Positions 7,375-15,342 of a stretch of DNA of 64,000 bases are shown in pieces. A program made the translations under genes and the position numbers. Each line of letters begins with the position of its first letter. Position 1 is the stretch's first letter. The DNA comes from Mycobacterium sp. ACS1612. Lineage in GTDB: Bacteria; Actinomycetota; Actinomycetes; Mycobacteriales; Mycobacteriaceae. A model generated the notes under the pieces. That model was not told where the DNA came from. It saw nothing but the letters and a program-made list of their open reading frames with translations, and ran no database searches. The stretch lies in contig NZ_LZHZ01000049.1 of assembly GCF_001667505.1 (NCBI RefSeq), forward strand, positions 1 to 64,000, written 5' to 3'.

Positions 7375-8634
7375 ATGGCGCGATGGCCCAAGCCGGCCGA
7401 GGGTAGCTGGACTGAGCATTATCCGGAACTCGGGACCGGCCCGGTCTCGTTTCGGGACTCGACCTCACCGGAGTTCTACGAACTCGAACGGGAAGCGATC
7501 TTCAAGCGTGCATGGCTCAATCTCGGTCGGGTAGAAGAGCTTCCGCGCGTCGGCAGCTATTTCACAAAGGAGATTGCCGCGGCGAAGACGTCGGTCATCG
7601 TCGTCAAGGGAAAAGACCATGCGATTCGGGCGTTCTACAACGTTTGCCGTCACCGCGGCAACAAGCTGGTGTGGAACGACTTTCCGAACGAGGAAGTCAG
7701 CGGAACCTGCCGCCAATTCACGTGTAAGTACCACGGATGGCGCTACGGCCTCGAAGGCGCGTTGACATTCGTGCAGCAGCCCGACGAGTTCTTCGACCTC
7801 GACCCCGCGCAGTACGGCCTGCGGCCGGTGCACTGTGATGTGTGGAACGGCTTCGTCTTCATCAACCTCGACCCGGAACCGAGGCAGAGTCTGCGCGAGT
7901 TCCTCGGGCCGATGATCACCGCGCTCGACGACTACCCGTTCGAATTGATGACCGAGCGTTACGATTTCGTCGCGCACAACAACAGCAACTGGAAGATCTT
8001 CGCTGACGCGTTTCAGGAGTACTACCACGTGCCGTCGCTGCACTCGCAGCAGGTGCCGTCGGCCGTGCGGCAACCCAACGCGACTTTCGAGTGCGGTCAT
8101 TTCCAGATCGACGGGCCGCACCGGTTGGTGTCCACGGCAGGCACTCGCAGGTGGCTGCTCGACCCCGAGTACATGTATTCCGTCGAACGGGCCACCCGCA
8201 GCGGCCTGGTCGGGCCCTGGCGGACACCGGAAACGCACCAGTCGGCGGGCCTGAACCCCGGCGGCATCGAACCCTGGGGCATCACGAACTTCCAGATCTT
8301 CCCCAACCTCGAGATCCTGATCTACCACGGGTGGTATCTGCTGTACCGGTACTGGCCGACGTCGCACAACACCCACAAGTTCGAGGCGTACAACGCGTTC
8401 CACCCCGCACGCACCGTGCGCGAGCGCATCGAACACGAGGTCGCCTCCGTCGTGCTCAAAGAGTTCGCGCTCCAGGACGCCGGCATGTTGGGGGGCACGC
8501 AGGCGGCACTGGAGTACGAGGTCGTCGACGATTTCCCGCTCAACGATCAGGAGATCCTGGTGCGTCATCTGCACAAAGTGGCCGTGGACTGGGTCGAGCA
8601 GTATCAGCGTGAGCGCCGCCCAGTGGAGGTGTGA
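7375..8634 (+). CDS. Rieske non-haem iron oxygenase alpha subunit 2
   Basis: The 419-residue paralogue of the protein at 2981 has identical ligand positions: C91-x-H93 and C117-x2-H120 in the Rieske domain, H218 and H223 in the catalytic domain (NWKIFADAFQEYYH). The N-termini are nearly superimposable (ARWPKPAEGSWTEHYPELG here). It starts at ATG 7375 behind GAGAGGAGG. It overlaps the following small gene by GTGA, repeating the arrangement of the first copy. Sequence differences in the C-terminal half suggest a different substrate or step from oxygenase 1. Confidence 0.95.
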   Translation: MARWPKPAEGSWTEHYPELGTGPVSFRDSTSPEFYELEREAIFKRAWLNLGRVEELPRVGSYFTKEIAAAKTSVIVVKGKDHAIRAFYNVCRHRGNKLVWNDFPNEEVSGTCRQFTCKYHGWRYGLEGALTFVQQPDEFFDLDPAQYGLRPVHCDVWNGFVFINLDPEPRQSLREFLGPMITALDDYPFELMTERYDFVAHNNSNWKIFADAFQEYYHVPSLHSQQVPSAVRQPNATFECGHFQIDGPHRLVSTAGTRRWLLDPEYMYSVERATRSGLVGPWRTPETHQSAGLNPGGIEPWGITNFQIFPNLEILIYHGWYLLYRYWPTSHNTHKFEAYNAFHPARTVRERIEHEVASVVLKEFALQDAGMLGGTQAALEYEVVDDFPLNDQEILVRHLHKVAVDWVEQYQRERRPVEV

Positions 8635-8969
8635 CCGTGCCCAAACGCCTGCCCAGCGCCTTCGCCGAACTCGAACGATTCGCCGACAAGTGGTGTCTGC
8701 CAACCGAACCCGAGCGGTGGCAGGCCAGGCTGTCCGCGCCGATGCCCGAACTGCGCGAGTTCTACGACACGTTCGCCCCGCGATTCGAGGAGGCCATCGA
8801 CTACTGCGACAAGTTCCCGCTCGACGACTTACCCGACGATGCGCTGAACCTGCTGCACCTCATCTACTCGATGATCATGGTGTCGATGGCCATCGAGGTC
8901 TTCGGGACGCAGAAGCCGACCGACTCGGCGGACGCCGTCATCGATCGCATCGGGGCGCCGGTGCCGTGA
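8631..8969 (+). CDS. Small helical protein paired with Rieske oxygenase 2
   Basis: The 112-residue homologue of the protein at 4243 shares CLPTEPER, FYDTFAPR, a YCDKFPLDD block and the YSMIMVS segment. No known domain is recognised. GTG 8631 overlaps the Rieske stop (GTGA). A second GTG at 8637 is possible. It overlaps the TauD-like gene, again by GTGA. The conservation of the pair alongside two diverged oxygenases supports a functional tie to the Rieske subunit. Confidence 0.85.
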   Translation: MTVPKRLPSAFAELERFADKWCLPTEPERWQARLSAPMPELREFYDTFAPRFEEAIDYCDKFPLDDLPDDALNLLHLIYSMIMVSMAIEVFGTQKPTDSADAVIDRIGAPVP

Positions 8970-9811
8970 GCCTACTGACGATCAACAAGCTCACCGAGTC
9001 GATCGGCGCAGAAGTCGTCGGCGTCGACGCCGACCGGTTGGCAAGTGACGACGTGCTCGGCGACGCGGTGCTCGATGCGCTCGAGGAGAACGGCGTGCTG
9101 GTGTTTGCCCGGCTCGGGCTGAATCCTGAAGCGCAGGTGGCGTTCTGCCGTCGGCTGGGGGAAATCGACCACTCGTCCGACGGGCATCATCCGGTGGCGG
9201 GCATCTATCCCGTCACGCTGGACACGTCGAAGAACACGTCGGCGGCGTATCTGCGGGCCACGTTCGACTGGCACATCGACGGCTGCACACCGATGAACGA
9301 CGAGGTTCCGCAGAAAGCGACTGTGCTGTCCGCGTTCCGGGTGGCAGAGCGTGGCGGCGAAACCGAATTCGCCAGCACCTACGGTGCGTACGACGAACTG
9401 ACCGATACGGAGCAGGCGCAATTGGCCACGCTGCGCGTCGTGCACTCACTGGAAGCCTCGCAGCGCCGAGTCAACCCCGATCCGACAGCCGAGCAACTGG
9501 CGCGGTGGCGAGCCAGACCAACCCATGAGCACCCGCTGGTGTGGACGCACCGCAGCGGTCGGCGGTCGTTGGTGCTTGGCGCGTCGGCCGACTACATCAC
9601 CGGCATGGACCGCGACGAGGGCAGGGCGCTGTTGGCGGAGTTGCTCGACCGCGCGACCACCCCCGACAAGGTGTACCGCCACACGTGGTCTGTCGGCGAC
9701 ACCGTCATCTGGGACAACCGCGGGGTGCTGCACCGGGCGGCGCCCTACGCCGCGGATTCCGAGCGCGAGATGCTGCGAACCTCGGTGCTGGGGGACGAGC
9801 CGATTCAGTAG
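8966..9811 (+). CDS. TauD/TfdA-family Fe(II)/2-oxoglutarate dioxygenase
   Basis: The 281-residue protein has the H-x-D iron motif in FDWHIDG and a distal His in GVLHRAAPY, with a nearby Arg for 2-oxoglutarate, the pattern of TauD/TfdA enzymes. It would hydroxylate or cleave a substrate with 2-oxoglutarate and O2. The GTG at 8966 is chosen for the GTGA overlap with the small gene; reading further upstream would run through it. It ends the MarR-linked cluster. Relatives act on sulfonates, phenoxyacetates or carnitine-like substrates, so the substrate here is open. Confidence 0.9.
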   Translation: MSLLTINKLTESIGAEVVGVDADRLASDDVLGDAVLDALEENGVLVFARLGLNPEAQVAFCRRLGEIDHSSDGHHPVAGIYPVTLDTSKNTSAAYLRATFDWHIDGCTPMNDEVPQKATVLSAFRVAERGGETEFASTYGAYDELTDTEQAQLATLRVVHSLEASQRRVNPDPTAEQLARWRARPTHEHPLVWTHRSGRRSLVLGASADYITGMDRDEGRALLAELLDRATTPDKVYRHTWSVGDTVIWDNRGVLHRAAPYAADSEREMLRTSVLGDEPIQ

Positions 9812-9861
9812 TGGGCTCGTTGACGGGGGGGAGTCGCTGTGGAAATCTAATACCCACATAT

Positions 9862-9876
9862 GAGAATCACATTCTC
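9862..9876. promoter_or_regulatory. GAGAAT-N3-ATTCTC operator before the P450 operon
   Basis: GAGAATCACATTCTC is a perfect six-base inverted repeat with a 3-base spacer, 30 bases before the P450 ATG. The same T-GAGAAT-N3-ATTCTC-G layout occurs at 23700-23714 and a variant at 39970-39984. It looks like a binding site for a TetR-type dimer. Confidence 0.6.
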
Positions 9877-9906
9877 GTATGCCGAGATCGTCGGAACGGA
9901 GCAAGA

Positions 9907-11181
9907 ATGGCGGAAGACCTGACCTCGGTCGACTTCTTCCGGGACGGTCGTCTGACCGATGACCCGTACCCGTTCTACCAGGCACTTCGCGATAAGTGCC
10001 CGGTCAGCCGCGAGGACCACTACGGCGTGACCATGGTGACGGGCTGGCAGGAGGCCGTCGACGTCTACAACGACGAGACGACGTTCTCGTCGTGCATCTC
10101 GGTGACCGGGCCGTTCCCCGGGTTTCCGGTGCCGCTGGAGGGTGACGACGTCACCGAGCTGATCGAACAGCATCGCGACGAGATTCCGTTCAGCGATCAG
10201 CTGCCGACGCTCGACCCGCCGACGCACACGAACCACCGCGCACTGCTGATGCGGTTGATCACGCCCAAGCGCCTCAAGGAGAACGAGGACGCGATGTGGC
10301 AGATCGCCGACGACATGCTCGACGACTTCCTGGCGCCCGGCGAAGGCGAATTCATCAACGGCTTCGCGGGTCCGTTCACGCTGCGCGTGATCGCCGACCT
10401 GCTGGGGGTGCCCGATGAGGACCGCCCGGAACTGCTCGAGCGGTTGGCCCGCGGTACACATGGCGGCGGGCTCGGCAACGCCGAGAAGTCGCTGAACAAA
10501 ACTCCGCTGGAGTACCTGTACGAGATCTTCGCGACGTATGTGGAAGACCGACGACGCGAGCCGCGCGACGACGTGTTGACCGGACTGGCGACGGCGTCGT
10601 TCCCCGACGGGTCAGTGCCCGACGTGGGCGACGTGGTGCGGGTGGCTACGAACGTGTTCTCGGCCGGGCAGGAGACCACCGTGCGGCTACTCGGCACGGC
10701 GTTGAAGGTCATCGGTGACCGGCCGGACATCCAAGCCAGACTGCGCGAGGATCGCAGTCTGCTGCCGAACTTCATCGAAGAGTGTCTGCGCATCGAGAGC
10801 CCGGTCAAGGGTGACTTCCGATTGTCGCGTGTCCCAACGTCCGTCGGCGATCAAGCGATCGCAGCCGGGTGCACGGTGATGGTGATCAACGGGGCAGCCA
10901 ACCGCGACCCGCGCCGCTTCGAGGACCCGGACACCTTCGACGCCGAACGCAAGAATGCGCGCCAGCACTTGGCTTTCGGCCGCGGCATCCACAGCTGTCC
11001 TGGCGCCCCGCTCGCGCGGGCCGAAACGCGCGTCGCCCTCGAGCGACTGCTGGATCGCACCAGCGACATCCGGATCAGCGAGAAGCATCACGGCCCGGCG
11101 TCTGACCGCCGCTACCAATACATTCCGACGTACATCCTGCGTGGGCTCACCGAGTTGCATCTGGAGTTCGATCTCTCATGA
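9907..11181 (+). CDS. Cytochrome P450
   Basis: The 424-residue P450 has the I-helix AGQETT (about 253-258), an ExxR at E292-R295, and the haem loop FGRGIHSCPG with Cys at about 364. It is soluble, with no membrane anchor. It starts at ATG 9907 with GGAG seven bases before it. The 3Fe-4S ferredoxin gene overlaps its stop by ATGA, so the redox partner is encoded next to it. It is clearly related to the P450 at 56212, sharing PKRLKENED and similar blocks throughout. The substrate is unknown. Confidence 0.95.
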   Translation: MAEDLTSVDFFRDGRLTDDPYPFYQALRDKCPVSREDHYGVTMVTGWQEAVDVYNDETTFSSCISVTGPFPGFPVPLEGDDVTELIEQHRDEIPFSDQLPTLDPPTHTNHRALLMRLITPKRLKENEDAMWQIADDMLDDFLAPGEGEFINGFAGPFTLRVIADLLGVPDEDRPELLERLARGTHGGGLGNAEKSLNKTPLEYLYEIFATYVEDRRREPRDDVLTGLATASFPDGSVPDVGDVVRVATNVFSAGQETTVRLLGTALKVIGDRPDIQARLREDRSLLPNFIEECLRIESPVKGDFRLSRVPTSVGDQAIAAGCTVMVINGAANRDPRRFEDPDTFDAERKNARQHLAFGRGIHSCPGAPLARAETRVALERLLDRTSDIRISEKHHGPASDRRYQYIPTYILRGLTELHLEFDLS

Positions 11182-11369
11182 AGGTCACCGTTGACGAAGA
11201 CCGCTGCCGCGGCCACGGCATGTGCTTGACGCTGTGCCCGGAGGTGTTCCACATGCACGACGACGGTTACGCCGTCGCTGATCCGTCCGAGGTGCCCGAA
11301 GGTCTGGAGGATGGAGCAAAGGACGCGATAGCCAACTGTCCCGAACAAGCCATCAGCGAAATTGACTGA
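11178..11369 (+). CDS. 3Fe-4S ferredoxin, P450 partner
   Basis: The 63-residue ferredoxin has CRGHGMC, a further Cys in TLCPE and a C-terminal CPEQAI. This is the typical mycobacterial 3Fe-4S or 4Fe-4S single-cluster ferredoxin found next to P450 genes. ATGA overlap with the P450 stop indicates coupled translation. It should pass single electrons to the P450. Confidence 0.93.
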   Translation: MKVTVDEDRCRGHGMCLTLCPEVFHMHDDGYAVADPSEVPEGLEDGAKDAIANCPEQAISEID

Positions 11370-11385
11370 ACAACAAGGAGTTTGC

Positions 11386-11673
11386 GTGCCGAAGGGTTAC
11401 ATCATCATCACCGAGGACGTCAAGGATCCGGCCGGCATGGCCGAGTACGCCAAGTTGGCCGGCAAAGCGATGGCAGGATCGACGCTGCTGTCGTTCGATT
11501 CGAAGCCCGAGGTGCTGGAGGGGCAGTGGCACGGCACGCAGACCGTCGTGCTGGAGTTCGAATCGGTCGAGGCCGCCCGCGAATGGTATTACTCCGACGC
11601 CTATCAGGAGGCGGCCAAGCTGCGTCAGGCGGCGGCCGACTGCAACGGCGTCATCGTCGCGGGGCTGGGCTAG
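11386..11673 (+). CDS. DUF1330 family protein
   Basis: The 95-residue protein looks like a DUF1330 ferredoxin-like alpha/beta barrel, with GYIIITEDVKDP at the start and EWYYSDAYQEAAKLRQ near the end. The GTG at 11386 is chosen because AAGGAG lies five bases upstream. It follows the ferredoxin by 16 bases and is probably the last gene of the P450 operon. The family often accompanies catabolic genes, but no reaction is established. Confidence 0.85.
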   Translation: MPKGYIIITEDVKDPAGMAEYAKLAGKAMAGSTLLSFDSKPEVLEGQWHGTQTVVLEFESVEAAREWYYSDAYQEAAKLRQAAADCNGVIVAGLG

Positions 11674-11807
11674 CAGGGAAGCAGTATGCCCGGAGCTCGC
11701 CAAACTTCTGCAATCGACAATCTCGTGACCGCCGGGCTCTAGTGATTAGCCGTGCATCGTGGCACCGTGGGCCAGGGGACTGCGTTCGGTAAGACATAGG
11801 AGTCATC

Positions 11808-12173
11808 ATGGCGCTCACTCGCCGGAACATCACCCGGCTCGTCAGCATAGTGCTGGCGGTAGCCGCTTTGGGTTTGACCACCCCCGGCGGAGCCGCCGCC
11901 GACGCGACCGACGATGCCTTCCTGCACAAGCTCTTCGACGACGCGGTTGATTTCGGCGGACGGGACCTGACCGTCAAAAAGGCCCGGGAAATCTGCGACG
12001 ATCTTCGCGCCGGCAAGTCCCCGGCCGACGTTCACGACACGATCATCAACGGCTCCACATCGCGGGAGGGGTCCGCATTCTCACCGCGCCAGGCCGCGAT
12101 CTTCATGGCCGACGCGGTCCAAGCCTACTGCCCCGAAAAAGCCAACCTGTTCATCAGGTACGGCCAGCAGTGA
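11808..12173 (+). CDS. Secreted DUF732-type small protein
   Basis: The 121-residue precursor starts with a Sec signal peptide: basic RRNITR, then a hydrophobic stretch to about residue 31 ending AAA. The mature part has two cysteines and DDAFLHKL/ICDDLRAG-type helices seen in mycobacterial DUF732 exported proteins. It starts at ATG 11808 with a GGAG site. It is convergent with the ferredoxin/P450 operon ending at 12247. No link to catabolism is apparent. Confidence 0.85.
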   Translation: MALTRRNITRLVSIVLAVAALGLTTPGGAAADATDDAFLHKLFDDAVDFGGRDLTVKKAREICDDLRAGKSPADVHDTIINGSTSREGSAFSPRQAAIFMADAVQAYCPEKANLFIRYGQQ

Positions 12174-12246
12174 GCCGTCGCCGCGTGCACCAGTAGCTCG
12201 GCAGCACCATGCGGCTGAAAACCGCCGTGCACGAAGACGAATCGCA

Positions 12247-12447
12247 TCACTCGTCAGATATCGAGATGGCCTGCCGCGGGCACTGCCTGACCGCCTCGCG
12301 GATCTGCTGCTCGTTCTCCGGGGTCACTTCTTCCTGCAGGATGTGCAGGTAGTCCTGCTCGTCGAGATCGAATACCTCGGGAATGATGCCCATGCACACC
12401 CCGTTGCTTTCGCAGAGTCCGAAGTCGACGACGACTTTTCGGGTCAC
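12247..12447 (-). CDS. 3Fe-4S-type ferredoxin, P450 partner
   Basis: The 66-residue ferredoxin has CESNGVC and a terminal CPRQAISI. One further Cys expected for a 4Fe-4S cluster is absent (GIIPE in its place), which fits a 3Fe-4S cluster. GTG at 12447 overlaps the P450 stop (GTGA). It is the last gene of the long minus-strand operon that begins at 19459. Confidence 0.92.
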   Translation of the reverse strand: MTRKVVVDFGLCESNGVCMGIIPEVFDLDEQDYLHILQEEVTPENEQQIREAVRQCPRQAISISDE

Positions 12448-13646
12448 TGCAGCACCTTCACCGGCACGTTGTGGTAGCCGGCGACGTTCTGCATCGTCAC
12501 CCGTTGCAGCCCATCGAAATCCACCTCGTAGCGCGGCATGAAGTCGAGCAGGTGCTCCAGCGCGATTGTGGTCTCCAGGCGGGCCAGCGCCGCGCCGAGG
12601 CAGCTGTGGATGCCGTAGCCGAGGCCGAGGTTCTGCGCCTGCGTCTTGTCCCTGGTGATGTCGAACGTCTCGGCGTTGTCGAACGCGCGCGGGTCGCGGT
12701 TGGCCGCGGCCTTCATCAGGAACACCGGCTTGCCCGCGGGCACGGTGCCGCTCGGCACATGGGCTTCCTTCAGCGTGTAGCGCACGTTGTACTGCACCGG
12801 GCCGACATAGCGCAGCAATTCCTCCACGGCGTCCGGCACCTTGCTGCGGTCGTCGAGCAGCATCTGCCACTGCTCCGGGTGCCTGGCAAATTCGACGACC
12901 GCGCTGCCGACCAGTTTGGTGACGGTCTCGGCGCCTGCCCCGCCCAACAGCGTGGTGAACCCGGTGATCTCGATGTCGTCGAGCTTGCGCAGATTGCCTT
13001 CGTCGTCGGGGATCTCCGCAGCGATCAGGCGGCTGATCATGTCGTCCTGCGGGCTCTGCCGCCGCTCCTGAACGAGGCTGTAGTAGTACATCGCCGAGTC
13101 GATGTTGGCCTTCATGTTCTTCTCGGACAGTGCGATCTGGCCGGGTTCACGTTCCAGGCTGGTGTCGATCCAGTGCCGGACCTGCTGCCGGAAGTCCTCC
13201 GGTACGCCCGCCATCCGGGTGATCACCTCGACCGGGAACGGGCCGGAGAAGTCCTGCACCACGTCGAAGTTGTCGGGATCGACCTTGCTCAGGTAGTGCT
13301 CGACGAGTTCGACGATGGTGTTGCGCTGCGACTGGATGGCGCGCGGCGTGAACGCCTTGTTCAACAGGCTGCGCATGTGCCGGTGATCGGGCGGGTCCAT
13401 GAAGATGATCGACTTCTGCGGCACCTCGCCGGTCCGCACCATGCCGAGGTCGCAACCGCGCGACGAGGAGAACGACTCGTAGTCCTTCAGCGCCGCTGAC
13501 ACATCCGCGTGCCGCGTCAGCGCGTAGAAGTCCTCGTCCTCGTCGTAGTAGATGGGTGCCTCGTCCCGCATCCGCTTGTAGATCTCGTACGGGTTCTCGA
13601 AGTACTCCTGCGCGACCGGGTCGAACTTCAGTTTCGGCTTGGTCAT
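12444..13646 (-). CDS. Cytochrome P450
   Basis: The 400-residue P450 has an I-helix GGAGAETV (236-242 region), an ExxR at E276-R279, and GYGIHSCLG with the haem Cys at about 349. The haem loop has Gly-Tyr in place of Phe-Gly, a variation seen in bacterial P450s. A strong AGGAGG precedes ATG 13646. The 62-base gap to the upstream dehydrogenase holds palindromes (13687-13717), so it may have its own promoter in addition to read-through. A ferredoxin gene overlaps its end. Confidence 0.94.
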   Translation of the reverse strand: MTKPKLKFDPVAQEYFENPYEIYKRMRDEAPIYYDEDEDFYALTRHADVSAALKDYESFSSSRGCDLGMVRTGEVPQKSIIFMDPPDHRHMRSLLNKAFTPRAIQSQRNTIVELVEHYLSKVDPDNFDVVQDFSGPFPVEVITRMAGVPEDFRQQVRHWIDTSLEREPGQIALSEKNMKANIDSAMYYYSLVQERRQSPQDDMISRLIAAEIPDDEGNLRKLDDIEITGFTTLLGGAGAETVTKLVGSAVVEFARHPEQWQMLLDDRSKVPDAVEELLRYVGPVQYNVRYTLKEAHVPSGTVPAGKPVFLMKAAANRDPRAFDNAETFDITRDKTQAQNLGLGYGIHSCLGAALARLETTIALEHLLDFMPRYEVDFDGLQRVTMQNVAGYHNVPVKVLQ

Positions 13647-13686
13647 GGGCTCCTCCTGCGCGCGGGCTGATTGCCGGAAGCGTTAC

Positions 13687-13717
13687 GAGAGACTCTCTAA
13701 CTGTAACGCTAACAGTT
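13687..13717. promoter_or_regulatory. Two palindromes upstream of the P450 at 12444
   Basis: GAGAG-A-CTCTC (13687-13697) is followed at once by AACTGT-N7-ACAGTT (13699-13704 and 13712-13717), both perfect. They sit 41-71 bases before the P450 start and overlap the stop codon of the upstream dehydrogenase. They look like a regulator-binding region driving the P450-ferredoxin pair from inside the operon. Confidence 0.5.
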
Positions 13718-14527
13718 TCGGTCACCGGATTCATCGAATCCGGCGTTTATCAGGTCATCGAGCAGCCCGAGTTCGCTGCCCAGTTCGGCCGCGGTCTTGC
13801 GCACGACGGCGATGTCCTTGCTCACGAATTCGCCCACCATGCCGATGAATGCGTCGACAGAACCGCGGGCGCCGACGATCTCCGCCACCCGGCTCGCTGC
13901 GCTGCCGTGCCCGATCGCCTCCAGCAGTCGCTTCTCGTCGACGCCGAGCCGCTCACCGAGTCGCACGCCTTCATGCAGCAGCCCAATCTGCGCGGCGAAC
14001 ATCGTGTTGTTGATCAGCTTGACGGCCTGCCCCGCACCGATGCGGCCGACGTGTTGGATCGGATCCCCGTAGCAGGCAAGGATCGGGCGGACGCGTTCGA
14101 CGGCGTCGTCGGATCCCCCGACGAACAGTGTCACGTGGCCCGCGGCGATGTCGTGTGGCCCGCCGCTGACCGGGGCGTCTACGACCGCGACGTCATGCGA
14201 CCGGGCTTCAGCCCCAATGGCCTCCGCCGTGTGCGGGCTGCCGGTGGTGTGGACGACGAGCGCGGCGCCGGGTCGCATCGCCGACAGCAGCACGCTGTGC
14301 AGGCAGACCTGCCGCACCTGCTCGTCGGTGAACACGCAGACGATGACGACGTCGCGGTCGGTCGCGACGTCGGCCAGGTCGGTCACCGGCTGCGCGCCGA
14401 GTTCGCTGACGGCCCTGCGCTTCTCGACGGACCTGCCGAGCGCGCGCACCTCGTGGCCAGCTTCGACGAGGCGGCGCACCATGGGCGCTCCCATCCTGCC
14501 CGCCCCGACGAAACCGATCTCACTCAC
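13709..14527 (-). CDS. 3-hydroxyisobutyrate dehydrogenase-like NAD(P)-binding protein (copy B)
   Basis: The 272-residue beta-hydroxyacid dehydrogenase family member has an N-terminal Rossmann motif GFVGAGRMGAPM, the signature DAPVSGG at about 118-124, and a catalytic Lys in KLINN. It should oxidise a 3-hydroxyacid to the semialdehyde or keto form. GTG 14527 overlaps the upstream paralogue's stop (GTGA). The two genes are the same length and share domain order, so they are a tandem duplication now diverged. Confidence 0.92.
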   Translation of the reverse strand: MSEIGFVGAGRMGAPMVRRLVEAGHEVRALGRSVEKRRAVSELGAQPVTDLADVATDRDVVIVCVFTDEQVRQVCLHSVLLSAMRPGAALVVHTTGSPHTAEAIGAEARSHDVAVVDAPVSGGPHDIAAGHVTLFVGGSDDAVERVRPILACYGDPIQHVGRIGAGQAVKLINNTMFAAQIGLLHEGVRLGERLGVDEKRLLEAIGHGSAASRVAEIVGARGSVDAFIGMVGEFVSKDIAVVRKTAAELGSELGLLDDLINAGFDESGDRNC

Positions 14528-15342
14528 CGCGGATGGTCCATCGACTTCAGCGCGGCGTCAGCAGCCGTGAACACCGCGCCCTCGGGCGCCGACGCGTTGG
14601 CCGCGAGGCTGGCGGCGTGCCGGACGTCCTTCTGCAGCAGGCCACCGGCGATCGGCGCCAGCCCCTCCAACGTTCCGCCGAACACGGCGATGCTGCCGAG
14701 TGCCTTACTGACCGCCGACCCGCCGTTGAGCACCTCGCACAGTTTGGCGCGGGAGATCCCGAGCGTGTCGCCCAGTTCGAGGGTGCTGATCGCGCTGCCC
14801 AGATTGGCGCTGAACAACAGGTTGTTCAAGATCTTGGTGACCTGGCCGCTGCCGAGCGGGCCGAGGTGCACGATCGGATCGCCGTAGCTGGCGAACACCG
14901 GCCTGCACCGGTCGACGACTTCTTCCTCGCCGCCGACCATGACGAGCAGCTTGCCCTCCTCGACGGCGGGGGCACCCCCGCTGACGGGGGCATCGATCAC
15001 CGAAACCTCTTGAGCCGCAGCCTTCTCGGCGATCTCCCGGCACGTGTCGGGGTGCACGGTGCTGTGGATCGCGACGATGCCGCCGGGGGCCAGTCCCGCC
15101 AGCACGCCGGTGTCTCCGTACAGCACTTGCCGGACGTCGTCGTCGCCGACGACGCAGAGGCAGACCAGGTCGCTCGCGGCGCCGAGTTCGGCAGGGGACC
15201 CTGCCGTCTTGGCTGCGGTATCGGCATACGGCTCCAGGCTGGCCTCGCGGCGCGCCCACAGCGTCGTCTCGTACCCGGCCTCGACGATCCGCCGCGCCAT
15301 GGGGCCGCCCTGGCTGCCCAGTCCGATGAATCCGACGCGCAT
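14524..15342 (-). CDS. 3-hydroxyisobutyrate dehydrogenase-like NAD(P)-binding protein (copy A)
   Basis: The 272-residue paralogue of the downstream gene has GFIGLGSQGGPMA, DAPVSGGAPA and a Lys in TKILNNL. ATG 15342 shares one base with the hydrolase stop (TGATG), which supports it over an in-frame upstream start. Two such enzymes in a row could act on different stereoisomers or on successive intermediates. This is inference. Confidence 0.92.
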   Translation of the reverse strand: MRVGFIGLGSQGGPMARRIVEAGYETTLWARREASLEPYADTAAKTAGSPAELGAASDLVCLCVVGDDDVRQVLYGDTGVLAGLAPGGIVAIHSTVHPDTCREIAEKAAAQEVSVIDAPVSGGAPAVEEGKLLVMVGGEEEVVDRCRPVFASYGDPIVHLGPLGSGQVTKILNNLLFSANLGSAISTLELGDTLGISRAKLCEVLNGGSAVSKALGSIAVFGGTLEGLAPIAGGLLQKDVRHAASLAANASAPEGAVFTAADAALKSMDHPR

